A DNA stretch of 64,000 nt from positions 806,001 to 870,000 of the forward strand of contig ML978126.1 of the NCBI GenBank assembly GCA_010015805.1, written 5' to 3'. Position numbers and translations under genes: made by a program. Positions 1 through 9,931 of the stretch are shown here, piece by piece (within the stretch, counting starts at the first letter, position 1; each line of letters opens with the position of its first letter). This DNA is from Rhizodiscina lignyota. Taxonomy: Eukaryota > Ascomycota > Dothideomycetes > Aulographales > Rhizodiscinaceae. The notes below the pieces were generated by a model, which saw only the letters and a list, made by a program, of their open reading frames with translations, ran no database searches and had not been told where the DNA came from.

Positions 1-617
1 AAGCGGAACGACGTCGTGGGCACCCCGTACAAGTGCGCATAGCTGTGAGCCATCAGCTCCACTGATTTCTTCGTGGCTGCGTAGATGGTGAGCGGCTGGT
101 CTGCGCAGTCCGTCTCGCGAAACGGCACGGATTCGTTGGCGCCATAGATGGATGATGTGGACGCGAGCAGCAGGTGCCGGACGTCGAGCTCTTTGGCAAT
201 GTCGAGGACGTTCCACGACCCTTCGACGTTGGAGCTGAGGTAGGAACGAGGATTCTCAAGACTGAAGCGCACCCCCGCCTGCGCAGCCAAGTGCACAACG
301 ATATCGGGTTTGGCCTCTCGCATCGCAGTCTCAAGTTTCTCGCGGTTTTCCAGCAGCGCGATGATTGATTGGAAACGTGGATATCCCGACAGTACGGCAT
401 GTCGCATCTCCTTTAGTTTAACATTGTAGTAAGGTGTCATGCCATCGAAGCCTACAACATCGTGACCTTCCTCCAACAGGCGTCGCGCAAGATGGAATCC
501 AATGAAACCAGCAGTGCCAGTAATGAAATATCGCAATTTTACTATTGATCTGTCTTGCTTGTTCTCGGATAACGAATCTCGACGACTGCGCGGCTGCGCC
601 GATCCAGCTTCTTCCAT
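1..617 (-). CDS. NAD-dependent sugar epimerase, UDP-glucuronate 4-epimerase (CapI/LpsL) type, 3' end off window
   Basis: The frame runs from the ATG at 617 to the left edge without a stop (205 codons), so the C-terminus is missing. After a 29-residue polar leader comes the Rossmann motif TGTAGFIG, then [23 protein letters not shown] and the catalytic Tyr-x3-Lys in IYAATKK followed by [12 protein letters not shown]. This series is typical of extended SDR UDP-glucuronate 4-epimerases, which interconvert UDP-glucuronate and UDP-galacturonate. The closest style I recall is the alpha-proteobacterial LpsL/CapI group rather than fungal Gal10, which suggests acquisition from bacteria (inference). No intron is needed in the visible part. 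The leader is in frame and open, so 617 is the preferred start; a start nearer the Rossmann fold would need a non-ATG codon. Family is confident; exact substrate is not. Confidence 0.82.
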   Translation of the reverse strand, partial: MEEAGSAQPRSRRDSLSENKQDRSIVKLRYFITGTAGFIGFHLARRLLEEGHDVVGFDGMTPYYNVKLKEMRHAVLSGYPRFQSIIALLENREKLETAMREAKPDIVVHLAAQAGVRFSLENPRSYLSSNVEGSWNVLDIAKELDVRHLLLASTSSIYGANESVPFRETDCADQPLTIYAATKKSVELMAHSYAHLYGVPTTSFR

Positions 618-2107
618 GCTAGGGCGAGTCAATAACAGGCGTGCGAAGCTTCGACAACGAAGGAGAAATGATGTTGATGAAGGTTTAGCTTCCTCTATTG
701 TTGAGAATATCTAAAACGGAGAGGTATGGTCATTTTCATGATTGACACTCACAGAAAATCGCCTTCGATCTTTCACTCACTCAACCTCCTTCCTTTTGCA
801 CGAGACGCTTAACCAGACAGATTGCGACTTAGCTGATTCGAGCGTGGAATTTTACTCTGTCCAAAGTACCGGATGTATAGGGCGAACCACAGCCCATGAA
901 GTTTCATGTTCACGACGGCCACCCCATGATCTCGCGGGAACGACTGTAATGGGACTCAGCAGCCATCCCAACATCCCTAATTCCGTGCCACAACAGACCA
1001 AGAGATCCTGACCTGTACTGATCTAATCCGATTCCCGCAGACATTTGGTTTTGTGGTGAACGGTGGTGCAGGGAGATTGTCTCCGCCTCAACACAACCAA
1101 ACCACCAACCAACGCTCGTCGAATATAATTGAATAAGCAGCCGTTAAAGAAGGGTTCGAGTCCGACCAGATCGAATCAGGTCAGTTCTCCTCAGGTTACT
1201 ATTGTAGATTAACTAGTGGCGACCTCTGATTTGCGGCGATACGAACTGACTTTAATCATTAGTACACTTAGGTTTCTGCGTCTCTCCTTGGAAACCGACA
1301 AAGACGCGGCTTGCATCACTCAAATCGACGTACACGATGAAATCGAGACCATCCTTTCCATCAGGAGGCCGTACGACTGTAAAGTCCAATCCTTGGAGGG
1401 TTGCAGTACGACATCGCCAGCCTTCCCAGCTAGAGATTGTACAACTTCTCGACATTCCAAGATTATTATTAAAGAAGGCCGGGATGATATTCTGCTTTGC
1501 ACGCATTTTTGCTACGGCTCAGACCTAGCAATAATTCACCGTTACGATCCAAAGCAGAGCTGTGCTTGAACTAGTGTGGTTTGACTTCCAAGTGATTAGT
1601 TAGTTTGACTGTTAATTAGACAGCCCATTCGTTTGATTCCAATCCATTGATCAATCGAATCCGACCATACGATCTTTAAAATACTATAATTAGTTGTATC
1701 TCGAAGATTTGGCATAACGGGCACGGACGTTAATGCGCGATGTAATAAATAGCGCGTAGGTACCCTGGCATATGTCGATCTCTATTATCCTTTAATCCTC
1801 TATATTTAAATAATTAGGGCTAATAAATCCAATCAGCTTGATCCGGTAATAATCAAAGCAATCAATCAGACGCGTCGATCACTGAACAAAATCAACCAAA
1901 CGGTGCAAGCCGATTGGACTAAGCACAGCTTTAGAGTGAAAAAACCATGCGAATTACTTGACGGAAAAGTCTGTCTCATCTACTAGCTATACAATATTTC
2001 GGGCCGATACAAAAACGACAGTAATGCTGGATCTAATTATGAAGTGACATGTATATGTAAACCTCCTTATCCTCACCCCTCCTGAACTGCTAGTGGCATG
2101 GACTTGC
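618..2107. other. Intergenic, no gene seen
   Basis: About 1.5 kb between the epimerase start and the GH18 stop. The only open frames are short (under 120 codons) and on both strands, with no recognisable domain. About 1590-1880 is AT-rich. The part next to 617 must hold the epimerase promoter; no clear motif was seen. Confidence 0.5.
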
Positions 2108-2908
2108 TCAACTGTTCGCTTGTATTGCGCTTTCGATAGCATAATTATTCTCTGCGGAGTCCTCCAAACACCAGATCGCAGCACTGGTCACACCCGACGC
2201 ATGCACACTCTCCCAGACGGTGAGGAGGTCCGGAAGTTGCAGGCCACGCGGTGACTGTGTGCTGGAAGCTATTCCCAGTCCAATCGTTCCATAAGTGACC
2301 CCATTCACAGTTAATAAGTTGCCAACTGATGCTAGGGCGTCTTCGTATCCCTGTATGTCATCGATTCCATCCGCGTACGCCTGGTAGTTGTAGCAACCCA
2401 GGAAGAAATTGGTCGACGTCCAGAGCTGCTGGTACTGGATATTCGTTGCCCCAAAGGGAGCACAAGACCACTGCGAATGCTCAACCATTTGTGTGATGAC
2501 CTGGGACATGCATCGAACGAAAGAGTCGTCGAGATTGTTCTCGTAATCGATGTCGAAGCCGGCCAGGCTGTAAGTAGACATCATATTCGTCAGCGAGGAG
2601 ACTGCATTGTTAATCCAAGCGCCCTCGTCGGCTGGCGCTTGCCAAGGAAAGTTGTCGCCTCCTCCGAGGCTGGCGTAGAATTTGCGGTTTGGATTCTCTT
2701 CCATCAATTGAGATATGTAGCCCGGCGTGATTTGTGAGTCCCAGACGGGCGTGAAGTTGCCATCGCGATTGAGGTCCCGGGCAAAGGCTAGACAAAAGAT
2801 GAAAGTGAAGTTTGAATCGGTGCTGACTGGGACAAGCTCGAGGTTTGGAGCTGGTCGGCCGCCTGGGAAGGCACCAACGTAAGCCGTGATTTGAGTCTGC
2901 GATCTCAT
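2108..2908 (-). CDS. GH18 chitinase-like protein, single exon
   Basis: 266 residues from ATG 2908. The sequence follows a compact GH18 TIM barrel: an early strand with ITAYVGAF, a SLGGGDNFPW strand-3 motif, and the active-site block LAGFDIDYE near residues 137-145. In the family consensus DxxDxDxE the first Asp is Ala here, while the last two Asp and the catalytic Glu are kept, so hydrolysis remains plausible. A GVTSAAIWCLED strand near the C-terminus supplies the usual barrel-closing Trp. No signal peptide and no chitin-binding module are visible, and the protein is shorter than typical fungal chitinases (350-450 residues). It may be an intracellular or unconventionally secreted narbonin-like GH18 protein, or a lectin-like relative with weak activity. 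An extra 5' exon bearing a signal peptide cannot be ruled out. Confidence 0.8.
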   Translation of the reverse strand: MRSQTQITAYVGAFPGGRPAPNLELVPVSTDSNFTFIFCLAFARDLNRDGNFTPVWDSQITPGYISQLMEENPNRKFYASLGGGDNFPWQAPADEGAWINNAVSSLTNMMSTYSLAGFDIDYENNLDDSFVRCMSQVITQMVEHSQWSCAPFGATNIQYQQLWTSTNFFLGCYNYQAYADGIDDIQGYEDALASVGNLLTVNGVTYGTIGLGIASSTQSPRGLQLPDLLTVWESVHASGVTSAAIWCLEDSAENNYAIESAIQANS

Positions 2909-4428
2909 GATGTTGGCAATTGAAGAGTTTTGGAGTGATTAATGGGCAAGAAAATATCAGTACACATGGTTGAACAGATGGAGACGACATTTTATATCAC
3001 ATATTATTTCCGCCATGCCGCCTTGAGAAGATGTGCCGAAGTAGAGAGACTCACACGCAAGTTCGTATCTTTCGGCTATGGAGCTGAAAGTTGGCAACCG
3101 GTGGGAGGGCGGGCGTTGAAAGTTTGCGCAGATTAAATGAAAAGACACTCAGCTTAACGACGGCTCACTGTCGCTGAGTGGCAATGAGGCCGCCATAAGA
3201 AAGGGCATGCGATCATACTTCAGCGCATATGGTGTCTGTTCAGCTCCAGAAAGCGGAAGCAGGATCTCCAAAATATGAACGCGAAGGTAGGATGTAGGAA
3301 CTCCTGATTCTGTTCACGAGCGCATTCGGGCTCCTCCTCACGACAGACAGAGCGGTTCAAATCCGCACGTGCTGGTCATTTGTTCCGCACCCAGCTCACT
3401 GAGGCGCTTACCTACCGCTCATTCGAGTGCTCACCGACTGCTCTCCCAGCTCGCCCGCCTCTCTATAATGGTGCATTTCCGACCAGTTAGATCAAAGCGA
3501 AGAATGAGCAAGGTGAATGTAGACTGGTTAGAGAGAAGACCAATACAAACTACCCAATTTTCCACACTTTCCTCCCTCTCACTTGCGCTGGTGAACCTCA
3601 GCGTTGGGTAATTTATCCTAAGCTCTGACGACGTCGTAGCGGTGAAGTCCGAAGCTGAGCCGGGCTCGCCGTGAGCCCTAGGACTAGATAAAACTCCGAT
3701 ATTATGCCAGTTAGTTGATCATAGACGACACTGCAGATGGTTGACTGAGAACTGGGTCATTCTTAGGCAGTCACCGTTGTTCCAGCTGTCATATCAAGTC
3801 AGATTATTCTAATTTTTCATCCATAGCCCTTTTCAATGTCGTAATGAGAATCAAAGATGAGCTGGCTGGAGCCATTTTCGAAAATTTGAATAGAGAAGCT
3901 CTAAGACTAGGAAGAGCGAGGAGAAGGAGCTAATGATTACGCATTAGCAAGATCATAGACGTAGTGCACAGCCATTAAATAGTACAACAGGATAGCCGAA
4001 GAAAGGTTTTTAGCCAGTTAGCAGTCGCCCCCGGAGCTGAAACATCCGGATCTTCTAACAATGGTCAGGCCATGCTGGACCAGCGATCACTCCCATTTAC
4101 GTTCTGCTTCCTCCTCCCTGACATAAGCCCAATCTAAGGGATGATCCACAAAGGAGTAATTGGGTGAATATGGAATCATCTTGAATAGTTATCTTGTTCT
4201 TCACGATTCAGACAATGTTTGGTTCATCAATTCCAAATCTCAATTCCAGAAATATGTCTTCGATGAACGATGAGGTTGAAAAATGTATAAAACACGTCTC
4301 CTCTGTTAGGGTCGAACGGGCATTCATTCAAGCACCAAGCATCACTTCAGCCCAAGAATTCACCGCGATCAATAAAACCTTTCTCAAGACCCTTCCATTA
4401 GACGCTTGTCTTGTACTATCCACACATC
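2909..4428. other. Intergenic, no gene seen
   Basis: About 1.5 kb between divergent genes (GH18 on minus, small secreted protein on plus). Open frames are short and overlap on both strands. Position 3351-3370 resembles a tRNA T-arm but has no tRNA around it. Nothing else is supported. Confidence 0.5.
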
Positions 4429-4851
4429 ATGCAATTTTTCAAATCGGCAGCCCTTCCGTTGGTCCTCCTCTACGTTGGTAGCTCTGTTGCCGACGTCACG
4501 ACCCAATCATGCTCCTTCAGCATGAACCCCGAGACGGGAGATCTTGAATGGTCAATCACATTCGGCAATATCCCGGGCGGTTCGATTAGCTCAGTCTGCG
4601 GAAACTTTGGCGGCGATACAAGAAACAATGGCAACGGCGCTCTGATAACTGAGGGACAGAGCAATGGGACTCCCGTGGTTGGCTCGGTCAGTTGCAATGC
4701 CGGTGGCAGCACGATGCAGACCAGTTTCACTCTTGGCGGGCAGTTGGGTTGCGGCTCTGAGGCCACTACTATTAGCAATGCTATTACTTCAGTCATTGGG
4801 GATTCGGCCAGTGTTGACTTCAGTGCTTCGGACTGCGGCTGTTCTGATTAA
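4429..4851 (+). CDS. Small secreted cysteine-containing protein
   Basis: 140 residues from ATG 4429. An upstream in-frame TTG at 4411 is not a likely start, because the ATG directly begins a good signal peptide (MQFFKSAALPLVLLYVGSSVA, cut after about residue 21). The mature part is about 119 residues, Gly/Ser/Thr/Asn-rich, with six cysteines, two of them in a terminal DCGC. No known domain was recognised. Size, secretion signal and even cysteine number fit apoplastic effector-like or surface proteins of plant-associated fungi. That role is inference; being a secreted protein is well supported. No intron is needed. It stands alone between a chitinase-like gene and a broken HET gene. Confidence 0.72.
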   Translation: MQFFKSAALPLVLLYVGSSVADVTTQSCSFSMNPETGDLEWSITFGNIPGGSISSVCGNFGGDTRNNGNGALITEGQSNGTPVVGSVSCNAGGSTMQTSFTLGGQLGCGSEATTISNAITSVIGDSASVDFSASDCGCSD

Positions 4852-5497
4852 GAGGATAGATGAACTGGGGCGGAAAACTTATACATTACATTCGTTGATT
4901 AAGGGGTTTGGGCTTATCGACCGGGGGGTGTGATGGAGATACGTGTATAGCTATGGCGATCGTTAGTACATTGCGGCATGGTTTTCTTTTAGCATCTTCA
5001 TACCTTCTAGTCTTTCCTTTATCGAATCTTGGTATACATAGGTAGTACAAATAACGGAGTTATTGGCTCTTGACTCGCACGAGCTTTCCTTAAAACAGTT
5101 CGCGGTTTCGCTTGGTAATAAGGAGATATACAAAGCGCTACAGGCCGAATGACCTAGGCTCTGCGGCGGTAAGGGGTCGTCTCTGGCTGTCTAGATGCGA
5201 GATGGCTCTTTACTACGGGATTGAATAGAACAGTAATTTTGAAAATATGTGACGAGGATTGCGCGCAACTAGCAAATACGTGTTAGTTGATTATTTAATT
5301 ATGAATAAAAATGTTGATCAAGCAATCGCTTAGATGATTTGAAAATTTCGAAGCTCTCCGCCGACTTGTGGCTCCCTTGGTAGACACAAATACCCATGCA
5401 CGTAGCAAGGGCCAATGAGACAATAGCCACCTTCCACTGCTCTCAGCAGGAACGGCATGTTCGAGCTGCCCCCCAAGAACACCACCAAGTCGTCCCT
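4852..5497. other. Intergenic between convergent genes
   Basis: Downstream of the secreted protein and of the HET relic. AT-rich near 5230-5310. No gene, repeat or RNA was recognised. Confidence 0.45.
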
Positions 5498-7274
5498 CTA
5501 TGCATTAGGAGGCGCAAGTACAAGGAGCGACTCTTCTGTTCTTGCTATCCTCCTGCCCACAGACGCGAGCCCAAGCGTCTGCTGGAGCCACGAGGAAATG
5601 TAGATGGCAGAAGTGACGTTCGATCCGCCGACGATATGGAGTGTTGGATAGGAGTGCGGATAGTACGAACCACGCTGCCATTGTCTGTTCAGGGTCTCAT
5701 CGTCCAAAACGGATGAGGTATCCGAGCCGCCGGAGTAGTTGGGGCATCGAACAGCCAGAGTGCTGAGGACCCCTTCCCAGAAGTGGTATGCAGAATGGGC
5801 GGGCGTCCTGCCTGTCCAGAGTTTGCCTGTCCAAAGTGTGGGTCCGTTAAAGCGGCGACGTAACTTCAGATCATCAGAGCGGCCATGAGAGAACAGGTTT
5901 GCCCATTCTCGGACAGTCTTTCCATCGGGTTCGGCTGCTGGTTTTGTCCATGCGGAGCTGACATGCTTAATCGAAGTGAGTATGCGGCCTTTGCAATTCA
6001 GAACCTTGTGGTCAGCACTGAAAGAGACTTGTATGGCCGGTAGCTTCTCTGCTGGTATGTGATATCTGCGGCTCCTCAGTATTGGTGAGAATATTGCTTT
6101 GAGGTCTCTCTGAGTAGTTAAGCGATTGAGAGGGAAAAGATGCTGACTTGTCCAGTCAGGCACCCACGACGGCAGGTCCTTAATAACAGTATCGCTTTCG
6201 ACGCAGGTCAACACATCCAGTGTGTTGGTCGCAAGAATGCATTGCACTGCAGCTCTGGTGAAGACGCTTGAGACATCCAGGTTGTAGTCGACGGTCAACA
6301 GCTGGCTCAGCTCTGCGCTTTGCAGTTCAGACTTTCGAATCCGTTCGTACAATGTTGGTCAGTGCAAACACATGGTCTCGTGGGTCCGTGGAGTCGTTAT
6401 GGCGGCCGTCCTGCAGAAGGTCCACAAAGGTGCTGTGCAGACGGACGGGCGGGTTCCACAGACGGGTGAGCCGCGTGGAGGTGCATGACATCCAATACCG
6501 CGTGAGGGTATTGAAGTTTGATCGGCCTCCATACGCTATGTAGATTGAGAAAAGGTTTTCTTGCGCTAACCACTGAGCGCTCTTGTTGTCTTCTTGGAGA
6601 GGCACTACTACCAAGGCTGTGGCTCGGCTCATGTGGAGTAGTTCCCAAGAGAGGGTTTGTCCGCGGTAGAAATATGTGATGGACTTGGCCATGGCGAATT
6701 CTTGAAGGATCCATGTCCTTGAGAACCATGGGTGCGCAAATAATTCTTGGAATGCAGAAAGCGTAGGTACGTCTGTATTCTTATCCTTGCGAAAGTTACC
6801 AATATCGATGAGGAGCCGCACGTAGTTCAAAGGCGTGCCAAGTGGCTCCGCGTCTTCGATGTCCAGGAAGACTATGGTTCTCGAAGCAATTTGATACAGC
6901 TTGTGCATCAGACGAACCTATTGGTTTCTCTCCGATACGTCATTTTGGTTTACACAAATCTGGTCGATCCATAGCCTTCTCGTGCGGTCTTTGAGACGAA
7001 AGGCCCGCAATGCTCGCTGCAAGCATGCAGTGATGCGTATCTCAGCGCCGTCACAGATGACAGCATGGCTCTTCTCCAAGTCGCCCCATGTATATGATAA
7101 GGCTTCAAACTTCGGATGGTCGGTGAAAGAGCAGTGGATGATGTTGCCAGAGAGTAGGGAAGCAGCTTCTCCGGGATGCACTTCAAGAAGCCGGATGTCG
7201 CCCTTTGCATCTGAGAACTGGTTTGGCGTATCCGAAGGAGTTGAAGCAAGTGGGTGGTATGTAGAAGGGTCCAT
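5498..7274 (-). pseudogene. HET-domain (heterokaryon incompatibility) gene, broken
   Basis: Three collinear open segments on the minus strand (7274-6918, 6908-6327, 6352-5498) read as one HET protein of about 590 residues. The first has FEALSYTWGD and LWIDQICVNQND; the second continues with the LMHKLYQIASRTIVFL strand, WFSRTWILQEFA and DPRDHVFAL; the third carries a VDYNLDVSSVF block and a long C-terminal region. HET proteins trigger cell death after fusion of incompatible hyphae. The frame is interrupted about twice. The second interruption could be a roughly 49-nt intron rather than damage; the first falls inside conserved HET sequence, where an intron is unlikely. Decay looks recent because the three HET blocks remain easy to read. 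An intact HET gene lies 2.7 kb away in opposite orientation, but they are not close copies. Confidence 0.72.
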
Positions 7275-7389
7275 TCAGTTAAAGCTACCTTGTAAGCGCA
7301 GGCTGGCTTCCTGGTTGGCGGGAATAGCGGCTTATAATATCAGAATCCGCATGTAATCTCCGCCCCCTGCACTCCTGTATACCATCACC

Positions 7390-7567
7390 GTGAAAATCAC
7401 CTTATTATGTATGCCAAAGCTAGTAGGGACCCCTAGCTTAGCGCTCATACATACAAACTCTATAGAGCTGAGATAGTAAGTGATACTCCGTATCCGCGGT
7501 TTACATTGAGGCCTTAGTAGCGGCTTTTAATCCCTACTAGCTTTGGCATAAAAACACGATTTTCACC
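7390..7567. mobile_element. MITE-like element with about 40-bp terminal inverted repeats
   Basis: A perfect 20-bp inverted repeat lies at 7410-7429 and 7531-7550 (tatgccaaagctagtaggga and its complement). A second matching pair further out (gtgaaaatc 7390-7398 and gattttcac 7559-7567) extends the arms to about 40 bp with small indels between. The 100-bp core has no coding sequence and contains gatactccgtatccg, a motif seen again at about 12259. Size, lack of coding capacity and paired ends fit a miniature inverted-repeat transposable element. No target-site duplication was clear, so the DNA transposon superfamily is open. Confidence 0.65.
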
Positions 7568-8050
7568 AACCTCCTTTCTCCATCCCCAGAAAGGAAATTC
7601 ACAAGGATATTCATATCGATAGAAATAATTTTTCGATAAACTACGGAGGTACTTAAGATCTTTGCCACATGGATCTCATTTGCAATAAATCCTATAAAAT
7701 TTCCGATATTGATAATATCTCCATAAGGTGGATTCTCCGTCACTAGTTGGACCTATCCTAAATCCATCGTCTGTTCAGTGGAAGAGCTAGATGAATACGT
7801 CGTAGACCAATCCCTGATACTTCCAGCGTCCAGACGTGTTGATCTCCATGTTCCTTCCTCCTCAAATCATCGACGGCAGAGATCCTCCGGGACTGTGTGC
7901 CTTTTAAAGCTGCCCTGCGGGATGAATCCTTCCAGGCAAAAGACGCTTCGAGGCGTCTTCGATAGGACCCCACACTGCTCAGACTATGAGTCCAGCATAG
8001 CTCGCCCGGTCGCTTCCTGCTGTTGGCTGATTCGACAAGAATTACGACCA
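7568..8050. other. Intergenic, no gene seen
   Basis: Lies between the MITE-like element and the stop of the GPI-anchored protein gene. Only short overlapping frames, no recognised feature. Confidence 0.45.
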
Positions 8051-9192
8051 TTACCAGATGCAGGCTAGGACTGCGACGAAGAACGATACTGTGACTAGGG
8101 GCCCGACTCTGGCAACATCTACAACCTGGTGTGCAAAGGAAGAGTCGTCGCTCGAAGAGCCCTGAGAGGTCTGCGCTGCCGAGCTTGGCGTTACAGCGGA
8201 CCTTATTGTTGAGCTTTGCGTTACGCTGTCACTAGTTGTAGCAGCGGGGTGTGCGGTTGACTTTGCGGTGCTGTCGCTTGTCGTAGGCGTAACAGCCGCA
8301 AATGCGATGCTCTTCCGATCCGTAATAGAGCAGTAGGATGATGAAGAGGAAGCTTCACTGGCCAAGCCACAGAACTTGCCACTCGATCCCGTACACTGGA
8401 ACTGTGCACACGCAGCGGCGACGGAGTTCCACTGGTCCGGTACATAGTAGGTACTCGAGAAACATGCGCAGTCGGTGCCGCCGTTGCCGCAATAACTTCG
8501 CAGGGATGACCAGACGTTGCAGGCTTCGGTTGGCCTAGATGGATGGAACACAGACGTGATTGTCGAGGTTGCGATTGTCTCCGGGTTGGCTGCAGCCGAA
8601 TCATCTACTATGGCGGTAACAACACCGAAGGTGATGGGCGTCACTGGACGTTGCGTGTTGCCGTTGCTCTTTTGTCCGTTGTTACCCTCAGTATTGTCGT
8701 TTCCGTTACCGTTCCCATTGTCTGGAGACTGCTCCTCCAGCTGGATAATTTCAAAGACCTTCTGATGGAACGGCTCCCAGTCATCGTCTCCATCGAAGAA
8801 ATCTGGCATTGAGTCAGCGGCATTCAAGCTCGGCCAGAACATGCATTACCTGAGAAGGGTGCTTGTTTATTGTTGTTGTCGTACTCTCCCAAAGGTCCTG
8901 CGTCGATGAGCGCGGTGGGTGAATCTACTGGGTTTGGTTCTTCTCCAGTGTTGGGGGTAGGAGCTTTAGGTATTGTAGGAGTGTTGGGAGTAGGAACTTT
9001 AGGTATTGGAGCAGGATTGGGAGTATCGGGACCGGGTTCTGTACCAGTCTCGGGAGTAGCGGGGCCAGGCTCTGTACCAGTCTCGGGAGTGTTAGGTTTC
9101 GGTTGTACGACCTCAGGGGCCGGAGCAGCTGCGTGCAAGCATTGCAAAATGCAGCACAGCACCAAGAGAATGTACAACCACCGGAATTCCAT
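8051..9192 (-). CDS. GPI-anchored cell-surface protein with cysteine module, 2 exons
   Basis: Model: exons 9192-8850 and 8802-8051, with a 47-nt intron at 8803-8849 (GTAATG donor, GCTGACTC branch site, CAG acceptor). Splicing restores one frame of 364 residues. The protein starts with a signal peptide (MEFRWLYILLVLCCILQCLHA). Next comes a Pro/Thr/Glu-rich repeat tract in which PETGTEPGPxTP and PxPNTPxIPKxP units recur. An Asn/Gly-rich stretch follows, then a compact extracellular module with about eight cysteines (including DCACFSS and SGKFCGLA). A long Ser/Thr region leads to a C-terminal hydrophobic tail after a small-residue segment, the layout of a GPI attachment signal. It is most likely a cell-wall or plasma-membrane mannoprotein. 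The cysteine module was not matched to a named family; CFEM is a possible but unconvincing relative. Confidence 0.78.
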
Positions 9193-9931
9193 GTCTATCA
9201 AATCGTCGCGTCGCGAAAAAGAAGTCGAACGGCCTGCGATCGGGGTTAGCTAAAGGCATGCCTATATAGCGATGCGGCCCGTCCTGACGCTTGTGGACGA
9301 AAACCAAACAGAGGGCAGCACGGCCTCCAGGCGGATCGGGATGCTGGCAGACGGCGTGGCAAGGGGCCAGATGCGATCTAAGCACTGCGCTGGCTGGACC
9401 TCCTGTAATATCGCGGCCTGCGCCTTCGATCCTTCAAGCAACAACGCCACGAACAAACTCTTCAGCCTTATCCAACGCGCGCGTTGTGTCTCCTTTGGCT
9501 AAGATGAAGTTCGGCGGTGTTTCAGCGGCCTTCATCGTGGCCAAGTCTAGACCAACCTCATCTCTCCGCATCCTCTTGCACGCAAAGCCAAGCATTCTGG
9601 CTTGCTGTGAGGCTGAGACCGGAGAGTTAACGTTAAAGCATGTGGGGGCCAAAAGAATCAATGCTGGACGTAGCCCCGACCCAACGCATATTTCACTGGT
9701 GCTGTACGCTCATACACAGCTGGAACGTGTCCGCCTACGGAGCAGAGCGTGGTGTAACTTTCATCCGGTATTACCACCGTGTCTGCAATTTCAGGGCTCT
9801 GCGGAGCAGGCGCGCTATTGAGAAACTGTTGTGGTCGCGTGCAAATTGGTGGCGCAGCAACTAGCACATATTGTCTGAGCCTTCACAATCTCGAATGCCT
9901 CACCACTCACTCCATCGCGAGCGTGTGTGCC
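9193..9931. other. Intergenic between divergent genes
   Basis: Shared upstream region of the GPI-protein gene (minus) and the HET gene (plus). Short frames only. The frame of the HET gene is open upstream of 9932 as far as a GTG at 9779, but no ATG occurs there. Confidence 0.45.

Noticed and set aside
1141-1185. ggttcgagtccg motif suggesting a tRNA or SINE
   Set aside because: Stem does not close and no box A occurs at the right distance.
3300-3375. tRNA-like T-arm (gcggttcaaatccgc)
   Set aside because: No matching anticodon or D arm upstream and no acceptor pairing.
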